The notes beneath the pieces were generated by a model. The model had not been told where the DNA came from, did no database searches, and saw nothing but the letters and a program-made list of their open reading frames with translations. From NCBI GenBank assembly GCA_016946835.1, contig JACVTC010000012.1, positions 1,431,001 through 1,495,000 on the forward strand: a stretch of DNA of 64,000 bases. The letters are read 5' to 3'. The DNA comes from Neocallimastix lanati (nom. inval.). Its lineage: Eukaryota; Neocallimastigomycota; Neocallimastigomycetes; Neocallimastigales; Neocallimastigaceae. Both the position numbers and the translations under genes were made by a program. Shown here piece by piece: positions 1-13,371 of this stretch (positions are counted from its first letter, which is position 1; each line of letters starts with the position of its first letter).

Positions 1-1448
1 TAAATGATTTTATAATATTATAAAAATTTAAAGTTTATATAGAGCAAACCAAATAAAAGAAAATAAAAAGAAAATATATTAATGAAATGTTATAATTATC
101 TTTTCATGTTCATTATATATAAAATAATTTAAACAATATTTAAAAAAAAAAAAAAAAAATAAAAAAATAAAAAAAAGATGAATAATCAATTTTTTAAAGG
201 AAAATAAAAAAAAAATATATATAGAAAATTTTATTAACATAATTTTTCATAAATATAATCAAATTTGATTTAGACTTATTAATATCTTATTATTTATATT
301 TATTTATTTATTTATATTTATTTATTTATTTATATTTATTTATTTATTTAATTATAATTATTTCTTTAATTTTATATTTATTTTTTTATTTATATTTATT
401 TATATATTTATATTTATTTATTTATATTTATTTATTTATTTATTTATTTATTTATATTTATTTATTTATTTATATTTATTTATTTATTATTTTTATATTT
501 ATTATTAGTATTTTATTTTGTTATATTCTATATAGTATATATTAAATATATATTAATATATGGAATTATATAAAGCATTTAATTTTTTAATATATATTTA
601 ATATAAGGTAAATATAATGATGATATATTATATTTCAAATATTTATTAAATTTTTAAATTTTAAAATGAAAATTTTAAATACAAAGAAAAATATTCTTTT
701 TATATTTTTATCCAATACTAATTTAAAAAATACATATAAATATATATAATAACAAATAAAAATAGTTCTAACACTAAATAATAAAAAGTATTTTATTACT
801 AAATAAGGTTATATATAAGACATTCAATATAATAAAGATTTTCTCTTTATATCATTCTTAATAATATTTTTCATCATATTATATTTTTTATATTTATTAT
901 ATTTATTTTATTTATTATCATCATCATCATCATCGTCCATAAAAAATATTTTATATAATGACTAATAATGGGAAATTTTATTTTATAGTATCACAAAGAT
1001 TAATATATAAAAAATTAAGAATTTAGACTTTATATATATACATACAATGAAAAATAATATTGATTTTTAAAATTAGCCTATTAAAAATCCTATTTCATTT
1101 AATTTAACAAGTAATAAATAATAATGAAATTTAATTCATTGATACTTCATTTTTATTATTATGAAATTATAATATGTTTTATCCATTTTAAAATAAATTA
1201 TATATTTTTTTTTTCATTAAAATCCCAATTTATATAAAAAACATCAAAATAGGCTTCAAAAATTTTTATTTTTCAATTCATATTCAATTTATCTTAATTA
1301 CTTCAATAATTAACTATTTTAACAAATATATATTTATTATAGATTAATCATTAAATTAAATAACAATTTATAAATTAATTATTATTCTTCATTCTTACTA
1401 TTAAATTAATAAAATACTTATATAAAAAATATATATATTTTTTTCAAA
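1..1448. other. AT-rich intergenic DNA, no gene seen
   Basis: No open reading frame with coding character is visible. The stretch holds poly-A and poly-T runs, a TTTATTTATATT-type simple repeat and a short TCA run near 917-935. The last ~100 bases are presumably the promoter and leader of the ankyrin gene that starts at 1449, but no specific element can be named. Confidence 0.6.
297..490. repeat. TTTA/TTTATATT simple repeat
   Basis: About 190 bases made of TTTATTTA blocks interrupted by TATATT, read directly from the sequence. It is one of several tetranucleotide-type microsatellites in the window and shows no relation to a gene. Confidence 0.85.
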
Positions 1449-2772
1449 ATGAATACTCTTATTCAAACTAATAATACTTTTGATTTTTCTTCTTCTTTAT
1501 CTTCTTCTGTTAACCATCGTAGAAATGAAAATCAAAAAAAATATTTAAACATGTTAATTTTTGCTTCTCAATACAATCATTTAGATACTATTAAATGTCT
1601 TATTGATTTAAAAGTTGATTTAAATCAAAAAGACAAAACTGGTTCTACTCCTTTAATGTATGCTTCTCAAAAGGGTTACTACTCTATTGTCCAGTGCTTA
1701 ATTAATAATGGTGCTAACATAAATGAAACTAATAATTATGGTTTAACTGCTTTAATGTATGCTTCTCTTTATGGTCATATCTCTACTGTTGGTTATTTAC
1801 TATTTAAAGGAGCTCTCATTGATCAAAAAGATCATGAAGGTTCCACAGCTTTATTTTATGCTATATCTTCCAAGCGTCTTGATATTGTTCAATATTTAAT
1901 TAATCATGGTGCTAACTCTTCCATTATTAATAAAAATAATGTAACTTCTTTTAAGCTTGCATCCGATAAGCATTATGATGATATAACTTATTATTTATTA
2001 CATCATACTATTATAAATAAAAGAAAAGAATCTCTTTTAACTAATAATAAAGTTAATGACTCAAATAATAATAATAAAATAAACTCCACTACGATTACTT
2101 CTACTTCAAAAACTACATTATCATCAGAAAAAGAAAAAATAAAGAATGTTAATGATTATAATCAAAATAATACCATTCAAATTAAAAATCATGAAAAAAA
2201 TTATATGATGTCAAATCATAAAAAGTTTAACCTTAAAAGTAAGAAAAATACTTCAAATTACGACAATGGTTTCAACATATTTAATAAGAAATTAAATTCA
2301 AAAAAATCTCTTAAATCCTTGAAAGTTATCAATTATGATGACTCCAGATATAAAAAAGCCAATGATATCTCTGTTCATACTCATTCTCGTGATATTATTA
2401 AATGCTACATTGATATAGATTCATTCTCTAATGAATGGAATGACCTTGATGGAAAAAGATATAGTTTCAGTTCTATTATTGATGAATACAGAGATGCTTG
2501 TGATGGCCAAAGTAAGAAATTTTTCCATAAATTATTTATATAAAAATAACAAATTTTCAAAAATAATAGTTTATTTAAATGAAGAACATAACTCACTTCA
2601 TGGTAAAGATGAAGATGAGTACAATATGAATAGTGAAATGGACTTTGAAGAAATTAAGAAAAGATTTCAATCTTCTTGTTCAGATTCTAAAAATGATAAA
2701 ATTCATCAATTTTTTAGTAATGTTATATTAAATATAAAATCTTATAACAAACAAAATAGTAAAGAAAATTAA
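1449..2772 (+). CDS. Ankyrin-repeat protein, two exons
   Basis: Exon 1 is 1449-2511 and exon 2 is 2570-2772, giving 421 residues. The 58-nt intron starts GTAAGA and ends AATAATAG. Reading through it stops at 2543, whereas splicing joins in phase to an acidic, clearly coding second exon (residues include YLNEEHN and EMDFEEIKKRF). Residues ~35-185 carry five ankyrin repeats of the usual 33-residue kind, with the signatures GSTPLMYAS, GLTALMYAS and GSTALFYAI and the loop pattern NNGANIN. Residues ~190-300 are a Lys/Asn/Ser-rich linker; the C-terminus is acidic and unrecognised. No signal peptide or membrane segment is seen, so a cytosolic or nuclear protein-binding role is likely. The partner is unknown. 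The splice model is my inference from consensus sites and phase. Confidence 0.8.
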
Positions 2773-2777
2773 TTTAA

Positions 2778-2835
<58 letters not shown>

Positions 2836-3844
2836 GAAATACATATGAATAAATTTAAATATATATATTTAAATAAATAAATAAATAAATAAAATATTCA
2901 TAATTTTAATATATTAAGAAGTGTTTAAATTTTTGAAGATTAATTATTTATTAAATATTTTATTGTAATATAAATTTAAATAATATTTTTTCTTCATATT
3001 AAATATATAATACATTAAATGTATATATATATAAGAAAAGAAAACAGAAAAAATCAACTATTATTAATATATAATTAAAATTTTAAAATATTTATATAGA
3101 AATGAAATGAAAAGCTTAAAATAATAAATTAGCTTAGAAATTAACATGTAATAATATAAATATATGAATATTAATATTAATTATTAATATTATATTTAAT
3201 CAAAAAGGAATGTAAAAATAATTTAATAATTTAAAACAATTAAAAAAAAATATATACATATATATATATATAAGAAAAATATATCCATATTTTTTTTTTT
3301 TATTTTTACTTTATTATAATTATAAATTTTTTATTTTCATTATACTTCATGAGTTAACAAAGCATTTATAATTATAGATATTCCAAACACCACCATAAAC
3401 ACCCCCCTTTTTTTTTGTTAAAAAAAAAAAAGAATTTAAGATATAGAACGTATAAAATTAATCTATTTTCTTATACCCTTTTTTATTATTATTATTATTT
3501 TATTTAATTATTACAAAAATAGAATATGCATTATTTAAAAAGTAAATACCATATTTAAAAATAAATTAATAATAATTAGATGATATAAAATAAAAAAAAA
3601 AAAATAAATATAAATATATAGAAAAAAAAACCTCATATTTAGAAATTGCTATTATTTTTATTTTAAATATATACCTATATACATATATTTAGGATTATTA
3701 TCAATATATATATATATTTTTTTTTCACTATGGTTATAATTATCTTGATCTTACTGTTTTATATTTTTTTATAATATTTAATAATATAATTTATAATATA
3801 GTATAAATAATACTTCGATTTTATTACTATTATTTTTAATTTGA
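2773..3844. other. AT-rich intergenic DNA
   Basis: Holds an ATA trinucleotide run (about 2778-2836), an AAATA run near 2872-2893, several poly-A and poly-T tracts, and nothing that looks coding. The 3' end of the ankyrin gene at 2772 and the decayed ankyrin gene on the opposite strand converge here. Confidence 0.6.
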
Positions 3845-4658
<814 letters not shown>

Positions 4659-5081
4659 TAATTTTAATAATTTTTTTTAATTTTTGGTTAAACCGCTTTT
4701 TCGTTCGTTAAATGACTATAACGTTCAAAAAATTAAACGAATAATATTTTCATTTCCCTTTTTTTTTTTCAGCTATTTCAAGAGGATTATTATTGAATTC
4801 GTCTTAATTATGAGAAACTTTTTCATTTTTATCTTTTTTTTTTAACTTTATTTTTTTTTTTTTTTTTTTTTTTTTAGTTCAAATACTTTGTATTAAAGAT
4901 AGGTTTTTCAACTTTTTCCATTTTTTATTTTTTACTTAATTTTAATTTATTTTTTTTTTTTATTCAAATTACTTTGTAACAAAAATAAGATTTTTAAAAG
5001 TTTGGTGAGAGATTTATCACTTTCCGTAATTTTATTATATAGAAATAAACTTTACTAAAATAATAATTTTTATTCATTTCT

Positions 5082-5117
<36 letters not shown>

Positions 5118-5457
5118 AAAGAAAAAATAAAGTATTTATATATTTTTTTTCCTTTTTTTTTTTTTTTTTTTTTTTTAATAAGAAATGAAGTTGGTGTTCT
5201 CTTACCATGGTTAAAAATATTCCTACTTCTAAACTATATAATTATGGTGCGGAGAGCACGTGGTTTGTGAGAAAATTAGTGTAGTTATTCCTCTATTAAA
5301 GAGTCTGACACGAAATGTATAATTTATAATTATGTTATATTTAATGTATAATTTATATAATTATAACATATTTATAATACTGTAATGTACAATAGATATA
5401 AAATCATATAAACCTTAATATTAATTTAATATATTAAAATTTAAATATAATATTGAA

Positions 5458-5505
<48 letters not shown>

Positions 5506-5668
5506 TTTTCAATTATTTTAATGTTTAATAAAGAAAAATATTAAATAAATATTAAATATTAATTATATATATTAATTTTTTATAATAAATAAACAAATAA
5601 ACAAAAACACATTTTTTTTTTTTATTTTTTTATTTTTTTCAACATTTTTATACTATATTATTTTTGTT

Positions 5669-5705
<37 letters not shown>

Positions 5706-5733
5706 AATTTTTTTTAATATATTTATTTATATT
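4659..5733. other. Intergenic DNA with long homopolymers
   Basis: Poly-T and poly-A runs of 20 or more bases dominate. A GC-richer patch at about 5190-5325 (with GGTGCGGAGAGCACGTGG) has no clear open frame and matches nothing I recognise. A TA dinucleotide run lies near 5477-5502. The end of this stretch is the poly-T leader of the ankyrin gene at 5734. Confidence 0.5.
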
Positions 5734-7572
5734 ATGGATTATAAATCCTTTAAGATAACATTTATTTCACAATTACAAGATAATGATAAGAAATGTATTA
5801 AAACCATCAAAGAAAATGAAAGAACCATCATAGAGATATGTGGAAACCCTGACGAATTAGACAATTTTATTACTGAAATTAATAATGTTATTTTGAAATC
5901 TAAAAAATTTAAAGTCATCGAAGAGGTTTTGTATCAACCACTCTTTAAAAAAATATTAGTCAAATTCAAAGAAAGTGATATATTGGTAAAAGCATGTAAA
6001 CATAATGTAAATAAAAAAACGATTAATTGGATTTTAAGTATGGGAATTAATATCAATGCCAGAGATGAAGAAGGAAAAACAGCGTTAATGTATGCGGTGG
6101 AACGATATGATTTAGTATTTTTAGTTAAAGAATTATTAGGTGATAGTAACTGTCAAAAGGAACTTTCAGATATTTATGGAAATACTGCACTATTTTATTC
6201 AACTAAAAATTTAGAACGATTTAAATTATTGATGAATGCTAATTGTAACTACAAACATAAAAATAATGATAATGAAGATATTTTCCTTTATTGTTGTCGA
6301 TACGATAGAGATAAAATATTTAATGAATTAATATCGAAACCAGGAATTGATATTAACGCCCTTAATATAAAAGGAAAAAGTGCTGCTATGTATTGTGCAG
6401 AAAATGGAAAATATGATCAGTTAACCGTATTAGTGAGGGATAAAAAAGTGGATATCAACTATAAAAATAAATTTGATAATTCCATCCTCTCTTCCTTTAT
6501 AAAAAAGTATGATGGAATTATGCAAGGGAATGATATTAGAGTATTTAATTCTCAGATCAACTATATCAATGTTAAAAATTATGCGTATACCCTTAAAACA
6601 TTACTTGAATTAGGTTGTGATATGAATGTCCCCATCGACGATGATGGCAATGTTCCTATCATGTATTATTTAATGACAGAAGATTATGTTACTGCGTATT
6701 ATCTTCTGGATAAATATCCTACGATTGATCTCTCCATCAAAAATAGGTATGGAATTAATGCCACCTATTTGAGTTTTTTCATTAAGAAGGAAGTTTTTGA
6801 AGTAATGCCTTATTCTGAAATAAAATTAATTTCCTATTCCTCATTGAAGGAACTCATTTTAAATAATAGTACTTTTGACCTAAAATGTGTGGATTTCAAT
6901 AATAATAATCTATTAATTCATAGTATTATCAGAGATGATCCTTTAGCCTTTAAAATTTTACATCGATTGGATGAAAACGATCTATTGAACTACAATAATA
7001 TGGGTGAAAATTTACTCATTTTTGTTACGAAACTAGGGAAAACGGATATTTTATATTCTATTCTTAATATTCTTAAATCAAAAAAAAAATATATTAAGGA
7101 GGCCATCAATCATCAAGATGAATTGGGTAATACTGCGCTCTTTTATGCTGTTCAACTAAAAGATATGTATGTTATTAATCTGTTAAGGAATTTTGAGGCC
7201 GACATTTACATTAAAAATCATCAGAACCAATCACCGCTGGATTTAGCACGTTCTCTACCGGATTATGAAATGGTCGTTGAATTTTTAGAAAATAAGCCAT
7301 TACCTATTAATGATAAATCATTACAAGAGAAATCCGTACGATTTAAAAGAAAAACTTCTGATGAGAAGTTAGAAGAGTACATTAAGAATTATCGAATTAA
7401 TGAAAATCAAAACAGTTATTCCTATCTGCTGAAGAATGCCTATCAACATTATCAGCCCACTCGTTATACGAATATTATGAGTCAATGGGCCTTAGAAGTG
7501 TATTATCCTAATTCTGGAATTACGATCACCACGTTCGAAATACCCTATGCATATACAACAGCTTTCGGTTAG
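5734..7572 (+). CDS. Ankyrin-repeat protein, 612 residues
   Basis: A single open frame with mixed codons and no obvious intron. Residues 1-80 are a helical, non-repeat N-terminal region, often seen ahead of the repeats in this kind of protein. Ankyrin repeats run from about 80 to 520; clear examples are GININARDEEGKTALMYAV near 108-125, INALNIKGKSAAMYCAENG near 208 and ELGNTALFYAVQLKDMYVI near 462. The middle repeats are degenerate, with long loops. Residues ~525-612 are a non-repeat tail ending in LEVYYPNSGITITTFEIPY. There is no signal peptide or membrane segment, so it is probably an intracellular binding protein. It is less regular than the two large genes at 38.9 and 46.2 kb and belongs to a different subfamily. 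Partner and function are unknown. Confidence 0.85.
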   Translation: MDYKSFKITFISQLQDNDKKCIKTIKENERTIIEICGNPDELDNFITEINNVILKSKKFKVIEEVLYQPLFKKILVKFKESDILVKACKHNVNKKTINWILSMGININARDEEGKTALMYAVERYDLVFLVKELLGDSNCQKELSDIYGNTALFYSTKNLERFKLLMNANCNYKHKNNDNEDIFLYCCRYDRDKIFNELISKPGIDINALNIKGKSAAMYCAENGKYDQLTVLVRDKKVDINYKNKFDNSILSSFIKKYDGIMQGNDIRVFNSQINYINVKNYAYTLKTLLELGCDMNVPIDDDGNVPIMYYLMTEDYVTAYYLLDKYPTIDLSIKNRYGINATYLSFFIKKEVFEVMPYSEIKLISYSSLKELILNNSTFDLKCVDFNNNNLLIHSIIRDDPLAFKILHRLDENDLLNYNNMGENLLIFVTKLGKTDILYSILNILKSKKKYIKEAINHQDELGNTALFYAVQLKDMYVINLLRNFEADIYIKNHQNQSPLDLARSLPDYEMVVEFLENKPLPINDKSLQEKSVRFKRKTSDEKLEEYIKNYRINENQNSYSYLLKNAYQHYQPTRYTNIMSQWALEVYYPNSGITITTFEIPYAYTTAFG

Positions 7573-7603
7573 AGAGAGAAAAAAAAAAAAAAAAAAAAAA
7601 AGG

Positions 7604-7635
<32 letters not shown>

Positions 7636-7697
7636 GGAAAGAATTAAAAAAGTTTTTTATATACAAGTTTTCATTTAAATAGTAATAATAATGTGTA

Positions 7698-7746
<49 letters not shown>

Positions 7747-7969
7747 TAAAACAATATAAAAAAAATAATAATAATAATAACAATAATGTAAATAATAATA
7801 ATAATAATAATAGTGTAAATAATAATAATTTTAAACAAATACGATGCATATCATTTATTAAAAGTCTTGTTTTTTTTTTTTTTTTTAGAAATAAAAAAAA
7901 AATGGTATATATATACGACGTATATTCAAACATTAATAGATGAGAAAATAAAATAAAAATAAATAAAAA

Positions 7970-8012
<43 letters not shown>

Positions 8013-8242
8013 TAACGTATATTTTCTTCTATCATAATCAAATAAATGAATAATATAAAAAAAAACTTTTTTATAATAAAATTATATAATTGATTATTTT
8101 TAATAATTTAGATTTATCATTAATATACCCCTTTAAAAAAAAATAAAAAAAATAAAAAAAAAAATAATCATCATCATCATAAAAAAAAAAATAGTTTTAC
8201 AGTAATGATAAACTCAAAGAGAAATAAGTATATATATATATA

Positions 8243-8276
<34 letters not shown>

Positions 8277-9181
8277 AAATTTACAATAAATTGAATGTTT
8301 AAATAAAAAATAGTAATACGCGAGCTTTTAAAAGATTTAAATAGAAATTACAAAATAAAGATATAAATTATATTACAATTATATTACAATTTTTTTTTTT
8401 ATTATAATATATTATAATAATATATTATATAAGATAAAATAAAATAATATTGGTATAATTATGTAATAATTTTTAAACTTTTTTTTTTTTTTATTTATTT
8501 TTATTGTATAAATTTATAATTTTTTTATATTTTTTATAAAAAAACTTTTCATACACTTTAAATATTATTTCAGATTTTATTTCAGATAGGTAGTTAAAAT
8601 CAAAGAATTTTCTGATAGTATTTTATATTAAAAAATAGATCCTTTTTTTTTTTTTTTTCCTTCAATTTTTCTTTTAGATGTATTTATGCAATTTAATTAA
8701 TATATTTAATAAATTATTTGGATATAATATATTATAATATATTATTAATATATAATTAATAATTAAATTATATTAACTTTCTTTTTTTTTTGTTTTTTTT
8801 TTATTATTACATATTATAATAATATATTATATAAGATAAAATAAAATAATATTGGTATAATTATGTAATAATTTTTAAACTTTTTTTTTTATTTTTTTTA
8901 TTGTATAAATTTATAATTTTTTTTTTTTTTTTATAAAAAACTTTTCATATACTTTAGATGTTATTTCTGATTTTATTTCAGATAGGTAGTTAAATTAAAA
9001 TCAAAGAATTTTCTGATAGTATTTTATATTAAAAAATAGATCCTTTTTTTTTCCTTCAATTTTTCTATTAATGAGGGTAATTTATGCAATTTAATTAATA
9101 TATTTAATAAATTATTTGGATATAATATATTATAATATATTATAATATATTATTAATATATAATTTATAATTAAATTATAT

Positions 9182-9214
<33 letters not shown>

Positions 9215-9402
9215 GTTGTTGTTTTTTGTTTTAAAGTTAATTATTTAATTAAACCATTTAACTTTTTTTTTTTTTTTTAATTAACGATTAACTTTAATGA
9301 TAGGAACTTTAATATTATATATATATATATATATATTTTTTTTTTTTTTGTTTCAATAAAATGAAGATATGATACCTTTGAATTAAAATAGTATATAACT
9401 AT
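7573..9402. other. Intergenic low-complexity DNA
   Basis: Begins with GA-rich and ATA-rich simple repeats (7575-7830) just after the ankyrin stop codon, then a TA run near 7987-8009 and a poly-T run near 8248. The second half is occupied by a ~400 bp tandem duplication. No coding signal is seen; open frames here are homopolymer artefacts. Confidence 0.6.
8401..9190. repeat. Tandem direct duplication, period about 402 bp
   Basis: Copy 1 (about 8401-8790) and copy 2 (about 8806-9190) share long matching blocks, for example AAGATAAAATAAAATAATAT at 8431 and 8833, GATAGGTAGTTAAA, TTTCTGATAGTATTTTATAT and TTATTTGGATATAATATATT. They differ mainly in poly-T lengths and small indels. The content is non-coding. 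Confidence 0.85.
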
Positions 9403-10366
9403 TTAAAAACAAAAATGACAAAAAGAAATAAAAAGTATAACTGGAAAGAAAGACAAAAATGGCATGAATACACCGTAAAAAATAGAGAGAGATACCATAA
9501 AACTTTTTGGACTACTAGTTGTACTAGTTGTATCAGTGTTTCCACAAGGTTTATTAAAATATTTTTCAAAACAGGTATCAACAGTAGGTGGATATAACCC
9601 ACACCATTTATTATCTACATTACCCCATGCACCATAATCATTCCTATAAAAAGAAATGGTATTATTACGGTCACAACAAGGGTAATTCAGCTTAAGTGAC
9701 CAACATTCCTCTTCATTATTTTGATTCGTTTGATTATTGAAATGAGTAAGCTCTTTACTATTTTTTTCATTCATACTCAAGAAATCATCAAGTTCTTGGC
9801 TTAAAGCTTCTTGAACATATTTAGATAGATGATAACCATCTCTCCAAAAATATTCTTTTGTAATATCTTCAAGTTTTCTTTCATTATTATGATACCAATC
9901 GTCAACTGTAATGGTGAAACCAAATTTATTTTCATTTTTCATTATATAATTTAATTCATTATAAGCATTATATACAAAAACGTTAGTTTCTGGTTTTGAT
10001 TTTTGAAAATTCATAGCACTATCCGCAATCATTTTATTGAATTTTAACACTTCTTCGTCTAATCCCTTTACAGGACTGTATATGAAATGTGGAAGTTTTT
10101 CAAGAGATGGAACATCCAAAATCAAAAAATTACGAGCTCCAAGATCATAAATCTTATTAATTATTTTAAACATACTTTTTATAATTGATTGATCATCATC
10201 ATAATCAATATCATTATCTGCTCTATTCATTATATCATTGATACCAAACCAGATACCTATTAATGACTGATCACTTCTCCAATTTGAGTGTTTTCCACCT
10301 TTACCCATATGTAAAATAAAAGCTTTATATTGTTCTGTCATTGGCAATGCATTATTACTATGAATA

Positions 10367-10404
<38 letters not shown>

Positions 10405-11510
10405 AAAAAAAAAAATATATATATACAATAAAACATAAAAATAATATAATAATAATTATAATTAATTATATAGTTATAATAAAAAACATATATATATAAA
10501 TAATGAATATAATTAATAATTAATAATAAATATGATAATAAAAATTAAAAAATCATAACATCTTCTAAAATATTTATATAATATATATATATATATATAA
10601 AAGTATTAAATAATATATATTTATTATTTATATTTTTATTTCAAATTATATAAATAATGTAGATTTTTATAAATTTATCCATTTAAATTATATGTTCTAC
10701 AAATAATATTATATATTATATAAATATTATATAAATTATTTAATATATAATAATTATATTTTTTAATAATATATGCAAACATATATTATATATTTTATTT
10801 TTTAAATTTTGAAAATTTTATATATATATTTATATGGAGAAAGAGAGCTTACATATCATTGTCTACTACAGCTCCACTACAAGCAAAATTCCACATATTC
10901 ATAATACGTTTTTTAACTAAAAACAAAGGCCAATTTTTACTTTCTTCTTCATTATTACTGCTCTTTTATTATTAATTATTAATAACAATAAAAAATTATA
11001 ATTTAATAAAAAAAAAAAAAAATAAAGATGAATATTGGAATTTCAATGATAATTTAAAAGATTAGTTTTATCAATAAAAATTAAATAATTTTATCAATAA
11101 TCAAATAACTAATTTTAAAATAAATAATTATTTATTATATTATATATATATATATATATATTTCTAATACTTACTTGACCGTTAAATTGTAAAGTAGAAT
11201 AATCAATAGTTGCAGTTGTATAAGAATCACTGTTTAATTTATTTATATATTTGTTTATTTATTTATTTTTATTTATTTATTTTTATATATAGGAAATTTG
11301 AATTTGAATTAGTACCACATTTTTTTTTAAAGAAATTCTAAATAATATTATTAATATTTACCCAAAAACAATTAAATCTTTAATTTCTGAATATATAAAT
11401 GGATGAGTCTTTGATAAAAAAACGAAGGAACTATCCATTCCATTATTATCACTTATAACATAATCAATTAAAAAAATTAATACTAAAATAGCAAATTTTA
11501 AATAATTCAT
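9403..11510 (-). CDS. Secreted SGNH/GDSL esterase with fungal dockerin and hydrophobic C-terminal tail
   Basis: Four exons by my model: 11510-11362, 11229-11175, 10962-10853 and 10366-9403, giving 425 residues. All three introns (132, 212 and 486 nt) have GTAA donors and AG acceptors, and every junction keeps phase. Residues 1-20 are a signal peptide (MNYLKFAILVLIFLIDYVIS). SGNH blocks follow in order: VFGDSYTT with Ser52, FACSGAVVD with Gly98, GIND with Asn148, and DGYHLS with Asp281 and His284, so the catalytic triad is complete. Residues 326-361 form a fungal dockerin (CBM10-type: CWS...PCC...YGAWGNVDNKWCG). Family knowledge suggests removal of acetyl or similar ester groups from plant polysaccharide (CE16-like), attached to the fungal cellulosome. 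Unusually, residues 394-425 are very hydrophobic, like a membrane segment. Confidence 0.85.
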
Positions 11511-11893
11511 TTTTTTTCTTTTTTATTTGATATTTTTATATTAATTGTATATTAATTCATAATTATTCTATATTAGAATAATATAAAAATTAAATTTTTA
11601 AATTTTACTTTATGAATTTTATATTTTTTATATTTTTATATTTTTATTTTTATTTATTATATTAATTTTATGTTTTTTTTTTCATATGTATTTATATGCG
11701 TTTTTTAATTTTTATATTTTTATATTTCTTTTTTATATTAATTTTATTTTTTTTATATGTATTTATATACGTTTTTAATAAAAAGTATACATATAGAAAT
11801 TATAAAATCATATATTTATATATAAATCAAATTAATTTTTTTTAATTTTGATTTTCGATTTAGTTTTGTTTTGTTACGTTTTTTTTTTTAAAG

Positions 11894-11928
<35 letters not shown>

Positions 11929-12179
11929 AAATATTTATATTAAAAATTTTATTAATCTTTTTTAATTATTTTTTATATTAAATTAAGTTTATATCAATTT
12001 AAATTAAAAAAAAAAAAAAAGAGCTTTTTTTTTTATTATTTTTTATTATTATTATTTTTTTTTTTTAATTTATATTAGTATAATTATTATTTATTATTTA
12101 TTAATAAATACTCTTTTCATTATTTATTATTAATTATTTATTATTAATTAATTATTTTTTTATTATTTATTATTTATTT
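11511..12179. other. AT-rich intergenic DNA upstream of the esterase
   Basis: Lies between the esterase start (- strand) and the truncated end of the retroelement. It contains T-rich blocks, a ~36-base poly-A run near 11890, and TTTATTATT-type repeats near 12030-12180. The esterase promoter should be here, but no specific site can be named. Confidence 0.5.
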
Positions 12180-13333
12180 TTCAATGATATGAACAATTTC
12201 TTTATTTTTTTGGGGAATATTATTAACTATTTTTATAACTTTATTGTTATATAGATTTGAATGTTCTTCTTTCTTCTTTGATAGCAATTTTCCATTTTTC
12301 AGCATCCGTTTGAATTAACGTTTTGAGAATATGTATATGGTACATTTATATTAATATTCAAAATTTTAAGGTTTTTTTTTTTTTTTTTTTTTTAATGTTA
12401 TTTGTCAATTCTTAATTTTCTTTATATAGGAGGTTCATTATCTGAAGCATTAGAATAATCACTATTATTATTTATGTTTCTTTTTTCTTTTCGAATTATT
12501 ATTATTATAATTATTAATTTTATTACCATTTTGATTATTATTACTTATTATCATTATTGTTATTCGAATCATCATTTTCATAAATATATATATTATTTTA
12601 ATCATCAATATTATTATAATAATTATATTTGGTGTTGTTAATGATGTCATTTATATTTATTTTATTATTTTCACTTATATATTATTTTTATTATTTAAAG
12701 TTATTTTTTAAGTGTAAAATTATTTTCATTTCAATAATTAGTTTGAGAGTTTAGATTTTTATTTTGAATGTTATTATCATTTCAAAAATTAATATTATAA
12801 TTATAATAGTTAAGATTAGAATTAATATATATCAGAATTTTTCCTCTTCAATTAATAAATCACTAAAATTATTAATTGAATTAATATATTTATTCAAAGA
12901 GAAAAAGATAGTATTAATAGTACATGGCATGTCTTCAATAAAGGCAAACATCCCTTGCATAGACAATAGAGTTGGTAACTATATCTAAAATTTTTAATAG
13001 CTTAAAGAGTCATTAAAGTAACCAAAAAAAGAAAAAAAAAAAAAAAATACCAAGTTTTGTATTATTATCAAATTTATTAGATTTAAGGGTTATTGTTAAA
13101 AAAAAAAAAAAAAAATGCTTTGCAACAGAAAATACTTTTAGATATGAAATATTAACTGGTTTGTTAAGAAGACCTCATCAAGAATTTTATTATTAATACT
13201 TTAGTGAAAATTAATATTATATAAATAGGAAACATACAAAATGACAGAATTCCAAAACTTAATAGAGAGCTTAAATGAGCTGAGGAGGGTAGTAGTACAG
13301 TAATTTAAAATTTGATTTAAACGTTCTACAGGA

Positions 13334-13371
<38 letters not shown>

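Noticed and set aside
7526-8041. 171-codon frame on the - strand after the ankyrin gene
   Set aside because: Made of homopolymer and TTA/GA repeat translations, and it overlaps the real gene end.
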